From assembly GCF_000426705.1 (NCBI RefSeq), contig NZ_KE384555.1, forward strand, positions 1 to 64,000: 64,000 bases of DNA, written 5' to 3'. A program made the position numbers and the translations under genes. Source of the stretch: Spirochaeta cellobiosiphila DSM 17781. GTDB lineage: Bacteria; Spirochaetota; Spirochaetia; DSM-17781. Under the pieces are notes generated by a model, which searched no databases, had not been told where the DNA came from, and was given only the letters and a program-made list of their open reading frames with translations. The stretch's first letter is position 1. Every line of letters begins with the position of its first letter. Below, piece after piece: positions 16,937-24,943 of the stretch.

Positions 16937-17410
16937 ATGGATAAAATAACTATAAAAAAAAAGATCTTTGGACCACCGGAAAACTATCTACCAAGACTGA
17001 TTCATGAACTAGACAAGATGGTAGTTTTTGTACAGAACATTCACTTAAGTAATTTAAACATGAGCTTTCTCCAGTTGCTTATCATTGTGCACTTAAAAAT
17101 CAATGGAGAAAATGGGGTTAACCAGAAGAATTTAGAAAAGACATTTGGAGTCACAAGCCCGGTTATCACTCATTCCCTTAAGTCTATGCAAAAAAAAGGA
17201 TATATCTCTAAAGAAGTGAATGCAGCAGATACTCGCCATTTTATTATTAAACTCAACGATAAGGGAGAGGAAGTATTTCCTCAGTGCAGTGAGTCCTTAT
17301 CCAAAATGGAAGAAACTTTCCTGAAAAGACTAACTCCTGAAGAACTAAAAGATTTTATCAGATTAAGTTATAAGCTTTTAGGCCCTGATTACGATATGAC
17401 TAAATTCTAA
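16937..17410 (+). CDS. MarR-family transcriptional regulator
   Basis: Encodes 157 residues. It has the winged-helix layout of MarR: helices with QLLIIVHLKINGENGVNQKNLEKTF, recognition helix VTSPVITHSLKSMQKKGYI (about 77-95), wing DTRHFIIKLNDKGEEVFP, and a C-terminal dimer helix LTPEELKDFIRLSYKLL. It resembles MarR regulators that read phenolic or glycoside signals. Being divergent from the GH3 gene, it probably controls it and itself. The start lies 7 bases after a perfect -10, so the message looks leaderless. Confidence 0.88.
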   Translation: MDKITIKKKIFGPPENYLPRLIHELDKMVVFVQNIHLSNLNMSFLQLLIIVHLKINGENGVNQKNLEKTFGVTSPVITHSLKSMQKKGYISKEVNAADTRHFIIKLNDKGEEVFPQCSESLSKMEETFLKRLTPEELKDFIRLSYKLLGPDYDMTKF

Positions 17411-17438
17411 ATAATAATGGTTGTGAATTACAGACCTT

Positions 17439-17690
17439 TTACAGGGTCTGGCCATTATCAACTATCACAAGTTGCCCCGTCATTGAGGGACTAGCCATCA
17501 CAGCTAAGGTTAATTCTGCTATATCTTCAGGGGTAGAGATATGACCTAAGGGCAACTATCCTGCCAGCATTTCCATCTTATCTTCATCACCTGCCCACCA
17601 TCTCGTCTCAACAGCACCAGGAACAATACAGTTCCCCCTCACATCAGGTTCACCGCCTGTTACGATTGCGATTTTGTTCTTGTAATTCAT
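17439..17690 (-). pseudogene. Internally deleted short-chain dehydrogenase (SDR) relic
   Basis: Reading leftwards from ATG 17690 gives MNYKNKIAIVTGG, the start of an SDR Rossmann fold. It jumps directly to DVRGNCIVPGAVETRWWAGD and then PLGHISTPEDIAELTLAVM and SPSMTGQLVIVDNGQTL, the last third of an SDR. About 130 central codons, including the YxxxK catalytic motif, are missing while the frame is kept. A TAG (17558-17556) also interrupts the frame at codon 45, so the remnant cannot be active. It lies tail to tail with the MarR gene and next to another decayed gene. Confidence 0.85.
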
Positions 17691-17720
17691 GGAGACCTCC
17701 TACTCTAGGGTAATGGGGAT

Positions 17721-17876
17721 TTATGATTTACTTAAATACCGGCAAGTGGAGACATGATATTTAGAGCCTGTTTTGGTGATATAGACAGTATTAGTCTGAG
17801 AATCAGCAAAAACCAACCCGGATAGCACAAAAAGAAACAACAAAGACAAAGCAATAACAGATCTTTTTATCTTCAT
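17721..17876 (-). pseudogene. Truncated exported protein with a KYH-TCRYL motif
   Basis: From ATG 17876 (AAGGAG upstream) 51 residues are encoded: signal peptide MKIKRSVIALSLLFLFVLSGLVFA in two parts, then NTVYITKTGSKYHVSTCRYL SKS and a TAA at 17723. The segment matches small proteins in which ITKTGxKYHxxxCRYLxKSKIPI is followed by a GYxPCxxC tail. Here the stop falls where Lys is usual (AAA to TAA), and the frame continues as IPITLE before a TAG (17702-17700). The gene thus seems to be a decayed copy; a short functional peptide cannot be ruled out. Confidence 0.68.
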
Positions 17877-18005
17877 CTACGACACTCCTTATAGTGAAGT
17901 ATAAAGAGCCTAGCAACCAAAATGCCAATTTGGTCTAAGCATTTCTCCGCTTTGCTTGAACCATTTCATTACTTTGATTCAAGCATTTACCTCATATATC
18001 AAAAT

Positions 18006-18869
18006 CTATTTGTTTTGGAGTTTATTGGAGACACCGATGTATTGCTCCACAGATATGGTCTCTGGTCGTAACTTAATATCGATCCCCATATCTGAGAAAG
18101 CATCCAGAACACGTTCCCTGCCAAGGGAGTTAGCCAAAGGCGAACCTAGAATGTTATTTTTTAAAGTCTTTCTTTTAGAAGAAAAGAGTTCACGAACCAA
18201 TTTGAAGAATTGATCCTTATTAATGATATCCTCTATGTGACCATGAGGTTTCATCTGAGCTATACTGGACACAACCTCGGGACGAGGGAAGAAACTTCCG
18301 GGCTTCAAGTCCCCTGTTAACTTCACATCGAAAGTTGATTGACATAGGATAGAGAAGCTGGAATAGTTTTTATTACCAGGCTTGGCAATCATTCGTTCAG
18401 CCATTTCTTTCTGAACCGTAATGACTAATACTTCTGGATAATATTGGGCATCGATAAAACTCGATATGATAGAGCTAGCAGCGTTATAAGGAAGATTCCC
18501 AACAACACGGGCAGCCTCCCCTTTTTCTGCTCTAACAGACTTCCAGGTCTTGATCACATCCCCTTCAACAATAGAGAAGCCTTCTATATCACCAAACCAT
18601 TTTTGCAATAAAGCGATATAACCGGGATCGATTTCAAATACAGTAAGATGAGAACTAACGTCTAATAGATGATGAGTAATGGCTCCCAGTCCCGGCCCTA
18701 CTTCCCACACAGACATATCTCTTTCCAATTGAAGAGCTTCCACTATCCGTATCCGGGCTTGGGGATTAATGAGAAAATTTTGTCCCCATTTCTTCCTTGG
18801 ATTAAAACCAAAACTCTGTAATAAATCTTTTATATCGTTAGGACTATCGTAATTCAAATGATCAAACAT
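18006..18869 (-). CDS. rsmA: 16S rRNA (adenine1518/1519-N6) dimethyltransferase
   Basis: Dimethylates two adjacent adenines in the 3' hairpin of 16S rRNA during ribosome assembly. The 287 residues show the KsgA order: KKWGQNFLINP (about 26-36), SAM-binding VWEVGPGLGAITHHLL, acidic FEIDPG, GDVIKTW, catalytic GNLPYN (about 124-129) and FFPRPEVVS in the target-recognition part. No Shine-Dalgarno precedes the ATG; a TAGACT lies 8 bases before it without a good -35, so a leaderless start is possible but not strong. Confidence 0.96.
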   Translation of the reverse strand: MFDHLNYDSPNDIKDLLQSFGFNPRKKWGQNFLINPQARIRIVEALQLERDMSVWEVGPGLGAITHHLLDVSSHLTVFEIDPGYIALLQKWFGDIEGFSIVEGDVIKTWKSVRAEKGEAARVVGNLPYNAASSIISSFIDAQYYPEVLVITVQKEMAERMIAKPGNKNYSSFSILCQSTFDVKLTGDLKPGSFFPRPEVVSSIAQMKPHGHIEDIINKDQFFKLVRELFSSKRKTLKNNILGSPLANSLGRERVLDAFSDMGIDIKLRPETISVEQYIGVSNKLQNK

Positions 18870-18907
18870 AGGCAGCTAGTCTAAACTATTGCTTTAATTA
18901 GGGGAAG

Positions 18908-20122
18908 TTACAGATTATACAGGGGAGGGAATTTTGCAAAAACTTCTAAGGCCATGATAAAGAATTGATAAGACCAGGAGAGTAAGGGTTGGCAATCCCT
19001 AATCATAAGAGTCAACAGACCTGCCAGTATAAACAAAACCATGGGAAAGACAAGAAGGGTATTGCTAATCAAACCAACCCAATAGAGAACATCAAAGGAC
19101 TTTATTAATAGAGGGGAAGTAAAGAGGAAGACACTCAAAGGCACAGTGAATTTATTTAATAGACACAAAGGATACTCCTTCCATAAGAGATTTTTTAATA
19201 AAGGAGCTCCGTACATGATGCCAAATAATGCAGCATAGGATAGTTGAAAGCTCAGGGAATATAGATTCGCCGGTTGAATCAGGGTGTGTATTAAAAAAGT
19301 AAGTCCCAGAGTATTGCCAGGGTATCTCTGATAATCTGTGAGGGCCCATAATCCTGATATGATCACAAGAAGAACGGCTCTTATCAAACTGGGGCCTGGA
19401 TTAATCAAATAAAGGTATAAAACAAGAAAGACAACCTGTAAGGCATAGGCTATTCTTCTCTCAGGGATAAACTGAAAACACAGAGCTATCAAGGCTATGT
19501 GCAAACCTGAAAGGGCCAGTAAAGGAGCGGCTCCTGACATGGTAAATAAGGATTTCACCTCTTCACTCAAACCTATCCGTTCTCCTGTCGTTAAGGCTAA
19601 CCAAAGACTACCTTCTTCTCTCTTCCATGACAACATTTGCTTATCAAGGGCCTGCCAGAAAGCAGCTCTCACGGGATAAGGAGAATCATTATAGAGGTGA
19701 AGTTCTGGATCCATACGGAGGATCTGCCCTCGATAGAGCCTCCTTGATGTGACAATAGGGACATAGGCTTTTTTATAGCCCTTTTGTTTTATAGAATTAT
19801 CCTTACTAGTCCTAAGAATTAACACTTTGGACCAGGCCCCTTTTGCCTCTGCTCCGGGAGCTACGTCTTCTAATAAGAGCATTGTTTTATTGATTTCCCT
19901 ATTTTTCACATAGGGTATGGGCTCTTTATTCCTAATAGATAGACCATGAACGGCTCCTATTAGCAAGCATAAACCTATGATCCTAATTCTTTTAGGTAAA
20001 AGACATAAACAAGGTAAAATGATAATAAGAGCAGGGAGAGGTAATATCACAAAGAGCAAAGAAGAGAACAGAATAAGAGAAAGGGGATCAAAGGGTGTTA
20101 GCTGCTGGGACTGCATACCCAT
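18908..20122 (-). CDS. comEC: Short ComEC/Rec2-type DNA-uptake channel protein
   Basis: Encodes 404 residues with many hydrophobic helices. N-terminal helices are followed by an OB-like extracytoplasmic stretch (about 75-165), then the competence core: WLALTTGERIGLSEEVKSLF and LLALSGLHIALIALC, the signature of the ComEC channel that carries single-stranded DNA across the inner membrane. The usual C-terminal metallo-beta-lactamase domain (nuclease) is absent; the protein ends soon after the last helices. Start ATG 20122 without a clear ribosome site; a second ATG two codons on is equally possible. Confidence 0.83.
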   Translation of the reverse strand: MGMQSQQLTPFDPLSLILFSSLLFVILPLPALIIILPCLCLLPKRIRIIGLCLLIGAVHGLSIRNKEPIPYVKNREINKTMLLLEDVAPGAEAKGAWSKVLILRTSKDNSIKQKGYKKAYVPIVTSRRLYRGQILRMDPELHLYNDSPYPVRAAFWQALDKQMLSWKREEGSLWLALTTGERIGLSEEVKSLFTMSGAAPLLALSGLHIALIALCFQFIPERRIAYALQVVFLVLYLYLINPGPSLIRAVLLVIISGLWALTDYQRYPGNTLGLTFLIHTLIQPANLYSLSFQLSYAALFGIMYGAPLLKNLLWKEYPLCLLNKFTVPLSVFLFTSPLLIKSFDVLYWVGLISNTLLVFPMVLFILAGLLTLMIRDCQPLLSWSYQFFIMALEVFAKFPPLYNL

Positions 20123-20162
20123 AGAACAGAGGAAATCCAGAGCATGCTTCAGATAGGATTAT

Positions 20163-20924
20163 TTACAAAGTAAAGGCTAGGCCTAAGACAGGGCCTGTTA
20201 GCATGGCATTGCTGTTACCAAACCATCCCCATCCTCCCCGAAGAGCCAGGGAGCCCCTGTGATAAGACAGGAGAGCTTCTCCTTCATAAAGAGCGCTTGA
20301 AGTATTATTTTGACTTATCATATTGGGAGTCATATCAAGAAATAGATGATCTGTTAATCCAATTTTAATGGGCATCGTGAGCACGAGACCTGTCCTTTCC
20401 CTATTGCCATAAAATAACTGAAGTCCGGATCCTAAGCCCCACTCTATTTTGTTGCCCAGGGATACTCTTAGGATTCCTAAAAACTGATGAGTAAAAAGAG
20501 TATCATCATAACCTTCAAAGATATTTTGTCCCCTGTAGCGAAAAGCTACCGGCCCTATTCCTAATTCGACCTGGTTTCTCATTTCCACTTTATCTGTTCC
20601 TAGATATTGGCCCAGAGTACTAACCTGAATCAGAGGGAGTAAGGGTTCTCCCACCTTACGAGGAATGACACTTAAATCCTCATGAGAGGATTTCATACCA
20701 GAACGCATCATACTATAATCTACACCGGCAAAAACTATGATTCCCATAATGTGAAAACAACCTTCCGCGCAGCCATCCCAACAGCCATCTGTCCCGCTGT
20801 TATCCTTTTGGGGGGATGAAGGGGGATTTTGTTTGTTTATATCACGTTCAAAGTCATCTAAATCACCGGAGAAAAGGAAATAGGGAATCAACAGGAGCAG
20901 GATTATTCCTAACTTTCTATTCAT
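20163..20924 (-). CDS. Exported protein with Cys-rich segment and beta-rich C-terminus
   Basis: Encodes 253 residues: signal peptide MNRKLGIILLLLIPYFLFSG, a polar linker, then a tight cysteine cluster CWDGCAEGCF (about 48-57) beside a hydrophobic helix, and from about residue 100 amphipathic strands ending LTGPVLGLAFTL, which suggests an outer-membrane barrel. ATG 20924 has AAGGAG at good distance; a longer frame from 20963 would overlap the PilZ gene and hide the signal peptide. Its SD lies inside the PilZ stop region, so they are coupled. Function unknown. Confidence 0.7.
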   Translation of the reverse strand: MNRKLGIILLLLIPYFLFSGDLDDFERDINKQNPPSSPQKDNSGTDGCWDGCAEGCFHIMGIIVFAGVDYSMMRSGMKSSHEDLSVIPRKVGEPLLPLIQVSTLGQYLGTDKVEMRNQVELGIGPVAFRYRGQNIFEGYDDTLFTHQFLGILRVSLGNKIEWGLGSGLQLFYGNRERTGLVLTMPIKIGLTDHLFLDMTPNMISQNNTSSALYEGEALLSYHRGSLALRGGWGWFGNSNAMLTGPVLGLAFTL

Positions 20925-20925
20925 T

Positions 20926-21948
20926 TTAGACTCTCCTTTTTGTTCGTTCTTCCCGTTCATCAAAGATATTGTACACGTAGCTAAGAATGGAATTCTTTAT
21001 ATGATTGCTAGGAGGATTCGCCTGTATATGCAAGAGGGAACGGTTAGATTTTTCATCAAAGGTAACCCCCTTTACAACCCCACACATAACAAGGGCAAAC
21101 TCTGATAAGGTAAATTGAACCTTTAATGGCAAACCAACCTTGGCCCGTCCTCCTACGAGAATAGCCAGACCGTCTTCGGATATGTCCATTAAACGACCTC
21201 GTAAACCACTCCCCCTCTCAAAGTTTTCATTGGCATTCTCTATATTCTCCAGATTAAAGATAGCAACAGGGCCATTAGCTTCTACCCGGACGGACCGCCT
21301 TTTTTGACTTCGAATCAAAGAATCCGAATGTTCAATATAGAGAAGGGGATATTTTCTATCTAAAAAGTCATCAATCACTCTGGTTTCAAAGAAATAACCT
21401 GCATCTTCTCCACGCCAGAAGTAAATGTTTAGTTTCTTACCCTTCCAGGAATATCCCATAGGGAGTTTCTTGCCTTGTGGATAGGATATGGCGATATAAC
21501 GGCGCAAGTTTTCAATCACTTGAGAATGATAAGTGCCAATACCGTGCACGTTTATTCTTATTTTTTGATGAGGAGATATTCCTCTAGTGGAGTTCAAGCC
21601 TAGGCGATATTTGGGAGTATTAAACTCTACTTGTTTACGGAAATCATAGAGTTTACCAATAAACTCTTCCGTATCAGGATGTTCATTACTTCCTTTAGCT
21701 TTGGCTTTAATAATCACAGCCCGGATCATCCTATCTAACTTATTTATAGACCAAAAGAGTGAGATAGGATTATCCAGCCGCGTCTCACGAGCAGCTTTAC
21801 CTAGAAGCTGGATCTCCTTGATGCTAAAACCGGATTCGCGGCCTTTAAAATAAAACTGAAACCAGGGGAAACTCTTTCCCTCTGATACTTTATACCCGAC
21901 CAAACCCAGTGCAGCTAATAGAAGTAGAACCAGGACTAATATTAACAT
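20926..21948 (-). CDS. Membrane-anchored PilZ-domain protein
   Basis: Encodes 340 residues: one N-terminal membrane helix (MLILVLVLLLLAALGLVGY), a helical stretch, a YcgR-like/PilZN3-type domain (about 115-200), and a C-terminal PilZ domain with the cyclic-di-GMP motifs RRSVR (about 217-221) and DISEDG (near 258). It should bind cyclic di-GMP and signal to a membrane-linked target. AGGG-type ribosome site 7 bases before the ATG. It sits before the Cys-rich barrel gene, and a second PilZ protein is encoded at 62286. Confidence 0.86.
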   Translation of the reverse strand: MLILVLVLLLLAALGLVGYKVSEGKSFPWFQFYFKGRESGFSIKEIQLLGKAARETRLDNPISLFWSINKLDRMIRAVIIKAKAKGSNEHPDTEEFIGKLYDFRKQVEFNTPKYRLGLNSTRGISPHQKIRINVHGIGTYHSQVIENLRRYIAISYPQGKKLPMGYSWKGKKLNIYFWRGEDAGYFFETRVIDDFLDRKYPLLYIEHSDSLIRSQKRRSVRVEANGPVAIFNLENIENANENFERGSGLRGRLMDISEDGLAILVGGRAKVGLPLKVQFTLSEFALVMCGVVKGVTFDEKSNRSLLHIQANPPSNHIKNSILSYVYNIFDEREERTKRRV

Positions 21949-22005
21949 GTATAGGACTCCCTAAACTCTACTTTTATATATGATATCGTCAATATGTAGC
22001 AAAGC

Positions 22006-22034
22006 TTTACTTTTATCCCTTATTTGGCTATATA
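22006..22034 (+). promoter_or_regulatory. Leaderless promoter of the CPBP protease gene
   Basis: TTTACT (22006-22011), 17-base spacer, TATATA (22029-22034), then 6 bases to GTG 22041. The AGAGGG just before the GTG touches it and is too close to act as a normal ribosome site. Confidence 0.68.
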
Positions 22035-22040
22035 AGAGGG

Positions 22041-22706
22041 GTGAACAAGAACAAAATATCCCTCTATGAACCTCTACTAATCTTTGCTGTTTTTTACTTA
22101 CCTGGAATCTTTACGGGTACTTTAGGTAATCTGACATTCAGCCAATACAGGTTCCATTTCCTCTATGCCCTCAGTACGATTCCGGAAGTCCTTTTGTTGG
22201 TTTATATTGTGTACCTCAAGGACAAAAGGCTTTTACCAATCATGGGTATCCGTAAATGGAACAAAAGGGATAGCCGTCATTTAGGATTTCACTTTCTTGT
22301 ATTAATTGCTGTTATTATTCTCATACAGTCAATTCTTTATTTGGCAACTCTCTTGATTCCCATTCCTGAAGTACCCGCTTTACCTTCCACACCATTAAGT
22401 ATGATTCCCTTTTTATTAATCACAAGTTTATTAACAGGAATAAGGGAGGAACTCTATTTTCGTTCCTATTTATTGACCCTGTGGAAACCACCCTATATAT
22501 CAGCGGCAAGGGGCATACTGCTATCAAGCCTGCTCTTTGCCAGTGGTCATTTGTATCTGGGATGGCCGGGGGTGATCAATTCTTTTATTCTTGGATTGTT
22601 TTTTTGCTGGTTGTATAAACGGACTCGTAGTTTGTGGCAAAATGCCCTCATTCATGGTTTGTATGACTTTTCCATTCTTTTAATAGTCACCTTAATTCCG
22701 ACTTAA
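22041..22706 (+). CDS. CPBP-family intramembrane metalloprotease
   Basis: Encodes 221 residues with about six to seven hydrophobic helices. The CPBP (Abi) motifs are present in order: EELYFR (about 138-143, the EExxxR motif), FASGHLYLG (His near 169) and ALIHGLYD (His near 206). The family includes prenyl-protein processing enzymes such as Rce1 and bacterial bacteriocin-immunity proteins. Starts with GTG. Stands alone before the TlpA gene. The substrate is unknown. Confidence 0.88.
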   Translation: MNKNKISLYEPLLIFAVFYLPGIFTGTLGNLTFSQYRFHFLYALSTIPEVLLLVYIVYLKDKRLLPIMGIRKWNKRDSRHLGFHFLVLIAVIILIQSILYLATLLIPIPEVPALPSTPLSMIPFLLITSLLTGIREELYFRSYLLTLWKPPYISAARGILLSSLLFASGHLYLGWPGVINSFILGLFFCWLYKRTRSLWQNALIHGLYDFSILLIVTLIPT

Positions 22707-22759
22707 ATCATTGTTTATTTTCTATTCTTTGGTATATTTCTATATATAAGAGGTTTACT

Positions 22760-23302
22760 ATGAAAATAAATAAGGTACTAGTTTTTATTCTTTTAGCTCT
22801 CCCTTTAGGGGGCATATGGGCAGAAGAAAACAGCATAAATAATCAACTTTCCAGTCTTGGTTTTGATCTACCTACTGAAAACTTTAAGGTTCCCCAGTTT
22901 CAATTGGAAGATCTACAGGGGACCATGAAACCTATATCTACTTATGAAGGGAAAGTTGTCTTATTAAACTTTTGGGCAACCTGGTGTCCTCCCTGCCGAG
23001 AAGAAATGCCCAGTATGCAAAAACTTTATAATGAATGGTCCGGAAAAGGTTTTGAAATCGTCGCTATCAACCTTAGTGAGAAGAAAGACACGGTTCAAAG
23101 CTTTTTAACAGACAATGCTTATACTTACCCTGTGTTAATGGACTATGATGGAGCTATCGGAAGTCAATGGTTTGGTGTTACAGGGATTCCAACCACCTTT
23201 GTATTAGATAAGAATGGAATGGTTCGCGGTCGTCTTGTGGGAACAAGAGATTGGAACCAAAAGGATGTAAAAGATCTATTGGCTCAACTGATTGCGGAAT
23301 AG
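22760..23302 (+). CDS. TlpA-like periplasmic thioredoxin
   Basis: Encodes 180 residues: signal peptide ending near IWAEE, then an AhpC/TSA-Redoxin fold with catalytic WCPPC in NFWATWCPPCREEMPSM (about 72-88) and the cis-Pro region GIPTTFVLDKNG. Such proteins reduce disulfides in the periplasm, for example during cytochrome or cysteine-protein maturation. A second TlpA-like protein is encoded at 63499. AAGAGGT ribosome site. Separated from fabZ by 82 bases. Confidence 0.93.
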   Translation: MKINKVLVFILLALPLGGIWAEENSINNQLSSLGFDLPTENFKVPQFQLEDLQGTMKPISTYEGKVVLLNFWATWCPPCREEMPSMQKLYNEWSGKGFEIVAINLSEKKDTVQSFLTDNAYTYPVLMDYDGAIGSQWFGVTGIPTTFVLDKNGMVRGRLVGTRDWNQKDVKDLLAQLIAE

Positions 23303-23384
23303 ATCTGGGCTAAACTGAAAATATACTTGCCTATATTCAGCTATATAGCTATACTCCAGGAAAAACACAACCGAGGAAGGTATC

Positions 23385-23807
23385 ATGGTAGATAATATCA
23401 AGGAACTTCTCCCTCACAGGGAGCCTTTTCTTTATGTGGATAAACTTGATAATGTAACTGATGAAGGTTTGACAGCCTATAGGGTTTATAAAGAGGATGA
23501 GTACTTTTTTAAAGGTCACTTCCCGGAATATCCCGTTGTACCCGGTGTTATTCTGATAGAAACTATGGCACAAGCTGGAGGAGCAGGAATCCGCCACTTA
23601 GGTAAACTGGGTGACAAGGCCCTTTTCTTCCTGGCCACTGTTGATAAGGTAAAATTCCGAAGACAGGTAAGACCTAATGATGAGGTTCGCATGGAAATAA
23701 CCAATGTTAGAATCTCAGCAAGAATGATCAAACAATCTGGAAAAGCTTATGTTGGTGATGAAATAGCCGCAGAAGCAGACTGGATGTGTCTTGTAGGGGA
23801 AGCGTAA
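23385..23807 (+). CDS. fabZ: 3-hydroxyacyl-[acyl-carrier-protein] dehydratase FabZ
   Basis: Dehydrates 3-hydroxyacyl-ACP in fatty-acid synthesis. The 140 residues have the hot-dog motif LLPHREPFLYVDKL at the N-terminus, the catalytic His in FKGHFPEYPVVPGVILIE (His near 49), then ETMAQAGGAG carrying the conserved Glu. Length is normal for FabZ. Ribosome site GAGG. The terminator hairpin begins inside the last codons, with the stop codon in its loop. Confidence 0.94.
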   Translation: MVDNIKELLPHREPFLYVDKLDNVTDEGLTAYRVYKEDEYFFKGHFPEYPVVPGVILIETMAQAGGAGIRHLGKLGDKALFFLATVDKVKFRRQVRPNDEVRMEITNVRISARMIKQSGKAYVGDEIAAEADWMCLVGEA

Positions 23808-23820
23808 AGCTTCCCTTCTT
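23797..23820 (+). terminator. Terminator overlapping the fabZ stop
   Basis: GGGAAGC (23797-23803), loop GTAAA containing the TAA stop, GCTTCCC (23809-23815), then a T-rich tail. Confidence 0.75.
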
Positions 23821-23893
23821 TCCTTATAATCCTATCCAAAAATAAAAATCTATACATTTCTTTTCTTATTCAGAAGTAGTAAACTATAGAGAC

Positions 23894-24943
23894 ATGTCAC
23901 TAACAAAAGTAGAATTATTAGTTAACCAGCTTTTTGATAAAGCACCAGCCTTTCCTCTTACTGATGAAGATCGTTTTGTAGTTTTAAGTGATTTTCACAT
24001 GGGTAATGGCTCTAAAAGGGATGATTTTCGCTTAAGCTCATCCATCGTCTATTCCGCACTAGTCGATTATTATATGCCCCAGGGTTATACGCTTATCCTG
24101 AATGGGGACATTGAAGAACTTCAGAAGTACCGAATGGATAAGATTATAAAAGCATGGCCTCAGATTTATGAAGCTTTTGATGCCTATCACAATAAGGGAA
24201 AATTATTCAAAATTCATGGTAATCATGATGAAAGTTTGTTTTTTAAAATAGAAGGTTTCAATCGTTACCCTATCTATAATGCTATCAAATACCTGTATCA
24301 TGATAAGGAACTTTTCTTCTTTCATGGTCATCAGCTGAATCAAAGATATAACAAATATAATAACATGATTGAGTTCCTTCTTAGGTACTTAGTCAAACCT
24401 TTAGGGATCAAGAACTACTCTGTGGCCTACAACTCACACAGACAATTTAGTGTAGAGAAGAACGGGTACAAGTGGTCTGTAAACAAGGGGATCATGAGCT
24501 TTATTGGACATACCCATAGACCCTTATTCGAATCCCTGTCGGGAGAAGACTCTATTAAGTTTCGTATTGAACATTTATGCCGCCATTATCATGAATATAA
24601 CGAACAGCAGCAGCAATCGGTGATCCTTGAGATCAATCATCTCAAAGAAGAACTTGAACAATTATTGAGTCAAAAGAAAGAATTGAGTCATCGATTATAC
24701 TCAGAAAATGTTATTGTCCCCTGTCTCTTTAACTCAGGAACCGCTGTAGGCAAGAGAGGAGTAACGGCAATCGAATATGATAAGGGTCGCCTCAATCTGG
24801 TGCATTGGTATGACAATCACCTTAAAAAGCGTTTTTCCATCTCTCCCAATCCTTCAGAGGAAGTGACAGAAAACACCTTCAGGACTGTCTTAAGGACAGA
24901 CAAAATCGAATATATACTTAATAAAATCCAATTACTCGGATAA
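23894..24943 (+). CDS. Metallophosphoesterase, LpxH/UDP-diacylglucosamine-hydrolase-like
   Basis: Encodes 349 residues of a calcineurin-like phosphoesterase with all metal motifs: VVLSDFHMGNG (about 30-40), LNGDIEEL (near 73), IHGNHDES (near 107), FFHGHQLN (near 146) and FIGHTHRP (near 208). Only the DxH, GDxxE (GDIEEL, not GDLVE), GNHD and GH pattern is kept, so the exact substrate is uncertain. It is longer than LpxH (about 240) and ends in coiled-coil and beta sections. It is convergent with the FecR-barrel gene, overlapping by 12 bases. Confidence 0.8.
   Translation: MSLTKVELLVNQLFDKAPAFPLTDEDRFVVLSDFHMGNGSKRDDFRLSSSIVYSALVDYYMPQGYTLILNGDIEELQKYRMDKIIKAWPQIYEAFDAYHNKGKLFKIHGNHDESLFFKIEGFNRYPIYNAIKYLYHDKELFFFHGHQLNQRYNKYNNMIEFLLRYLVKPLGIKNYSVAYNSHRQFSVEKNGYKWSVNKGIMSFIGHTHRPLFESLSGEDSIKFRIEHLCRHYHEYNEQQQQSVILEINHLKEELEQLLSQKKELSHRLYSENVIVPCLFNSGTAVGKRGVTAIEYDKGRLNLVHWYDNHLKKRFSISPNPSEEVTENTFRTVLRTDKIEYILNKIQLLG

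Noticed and set aside
18870-18906. Leaderless promoter for rsmA
   Set aside because: TAGACT is 8 bases before the ATG but the -35 position reads TTCCCC; not convincing.
23857-23893. Leaderless promoter for the phosphoesterase gene
   Set aside because: TAAACT lies 8 bases before the ATG, but the -35 position (TTTCTT) is poor, so it was not counted with the thirteen.
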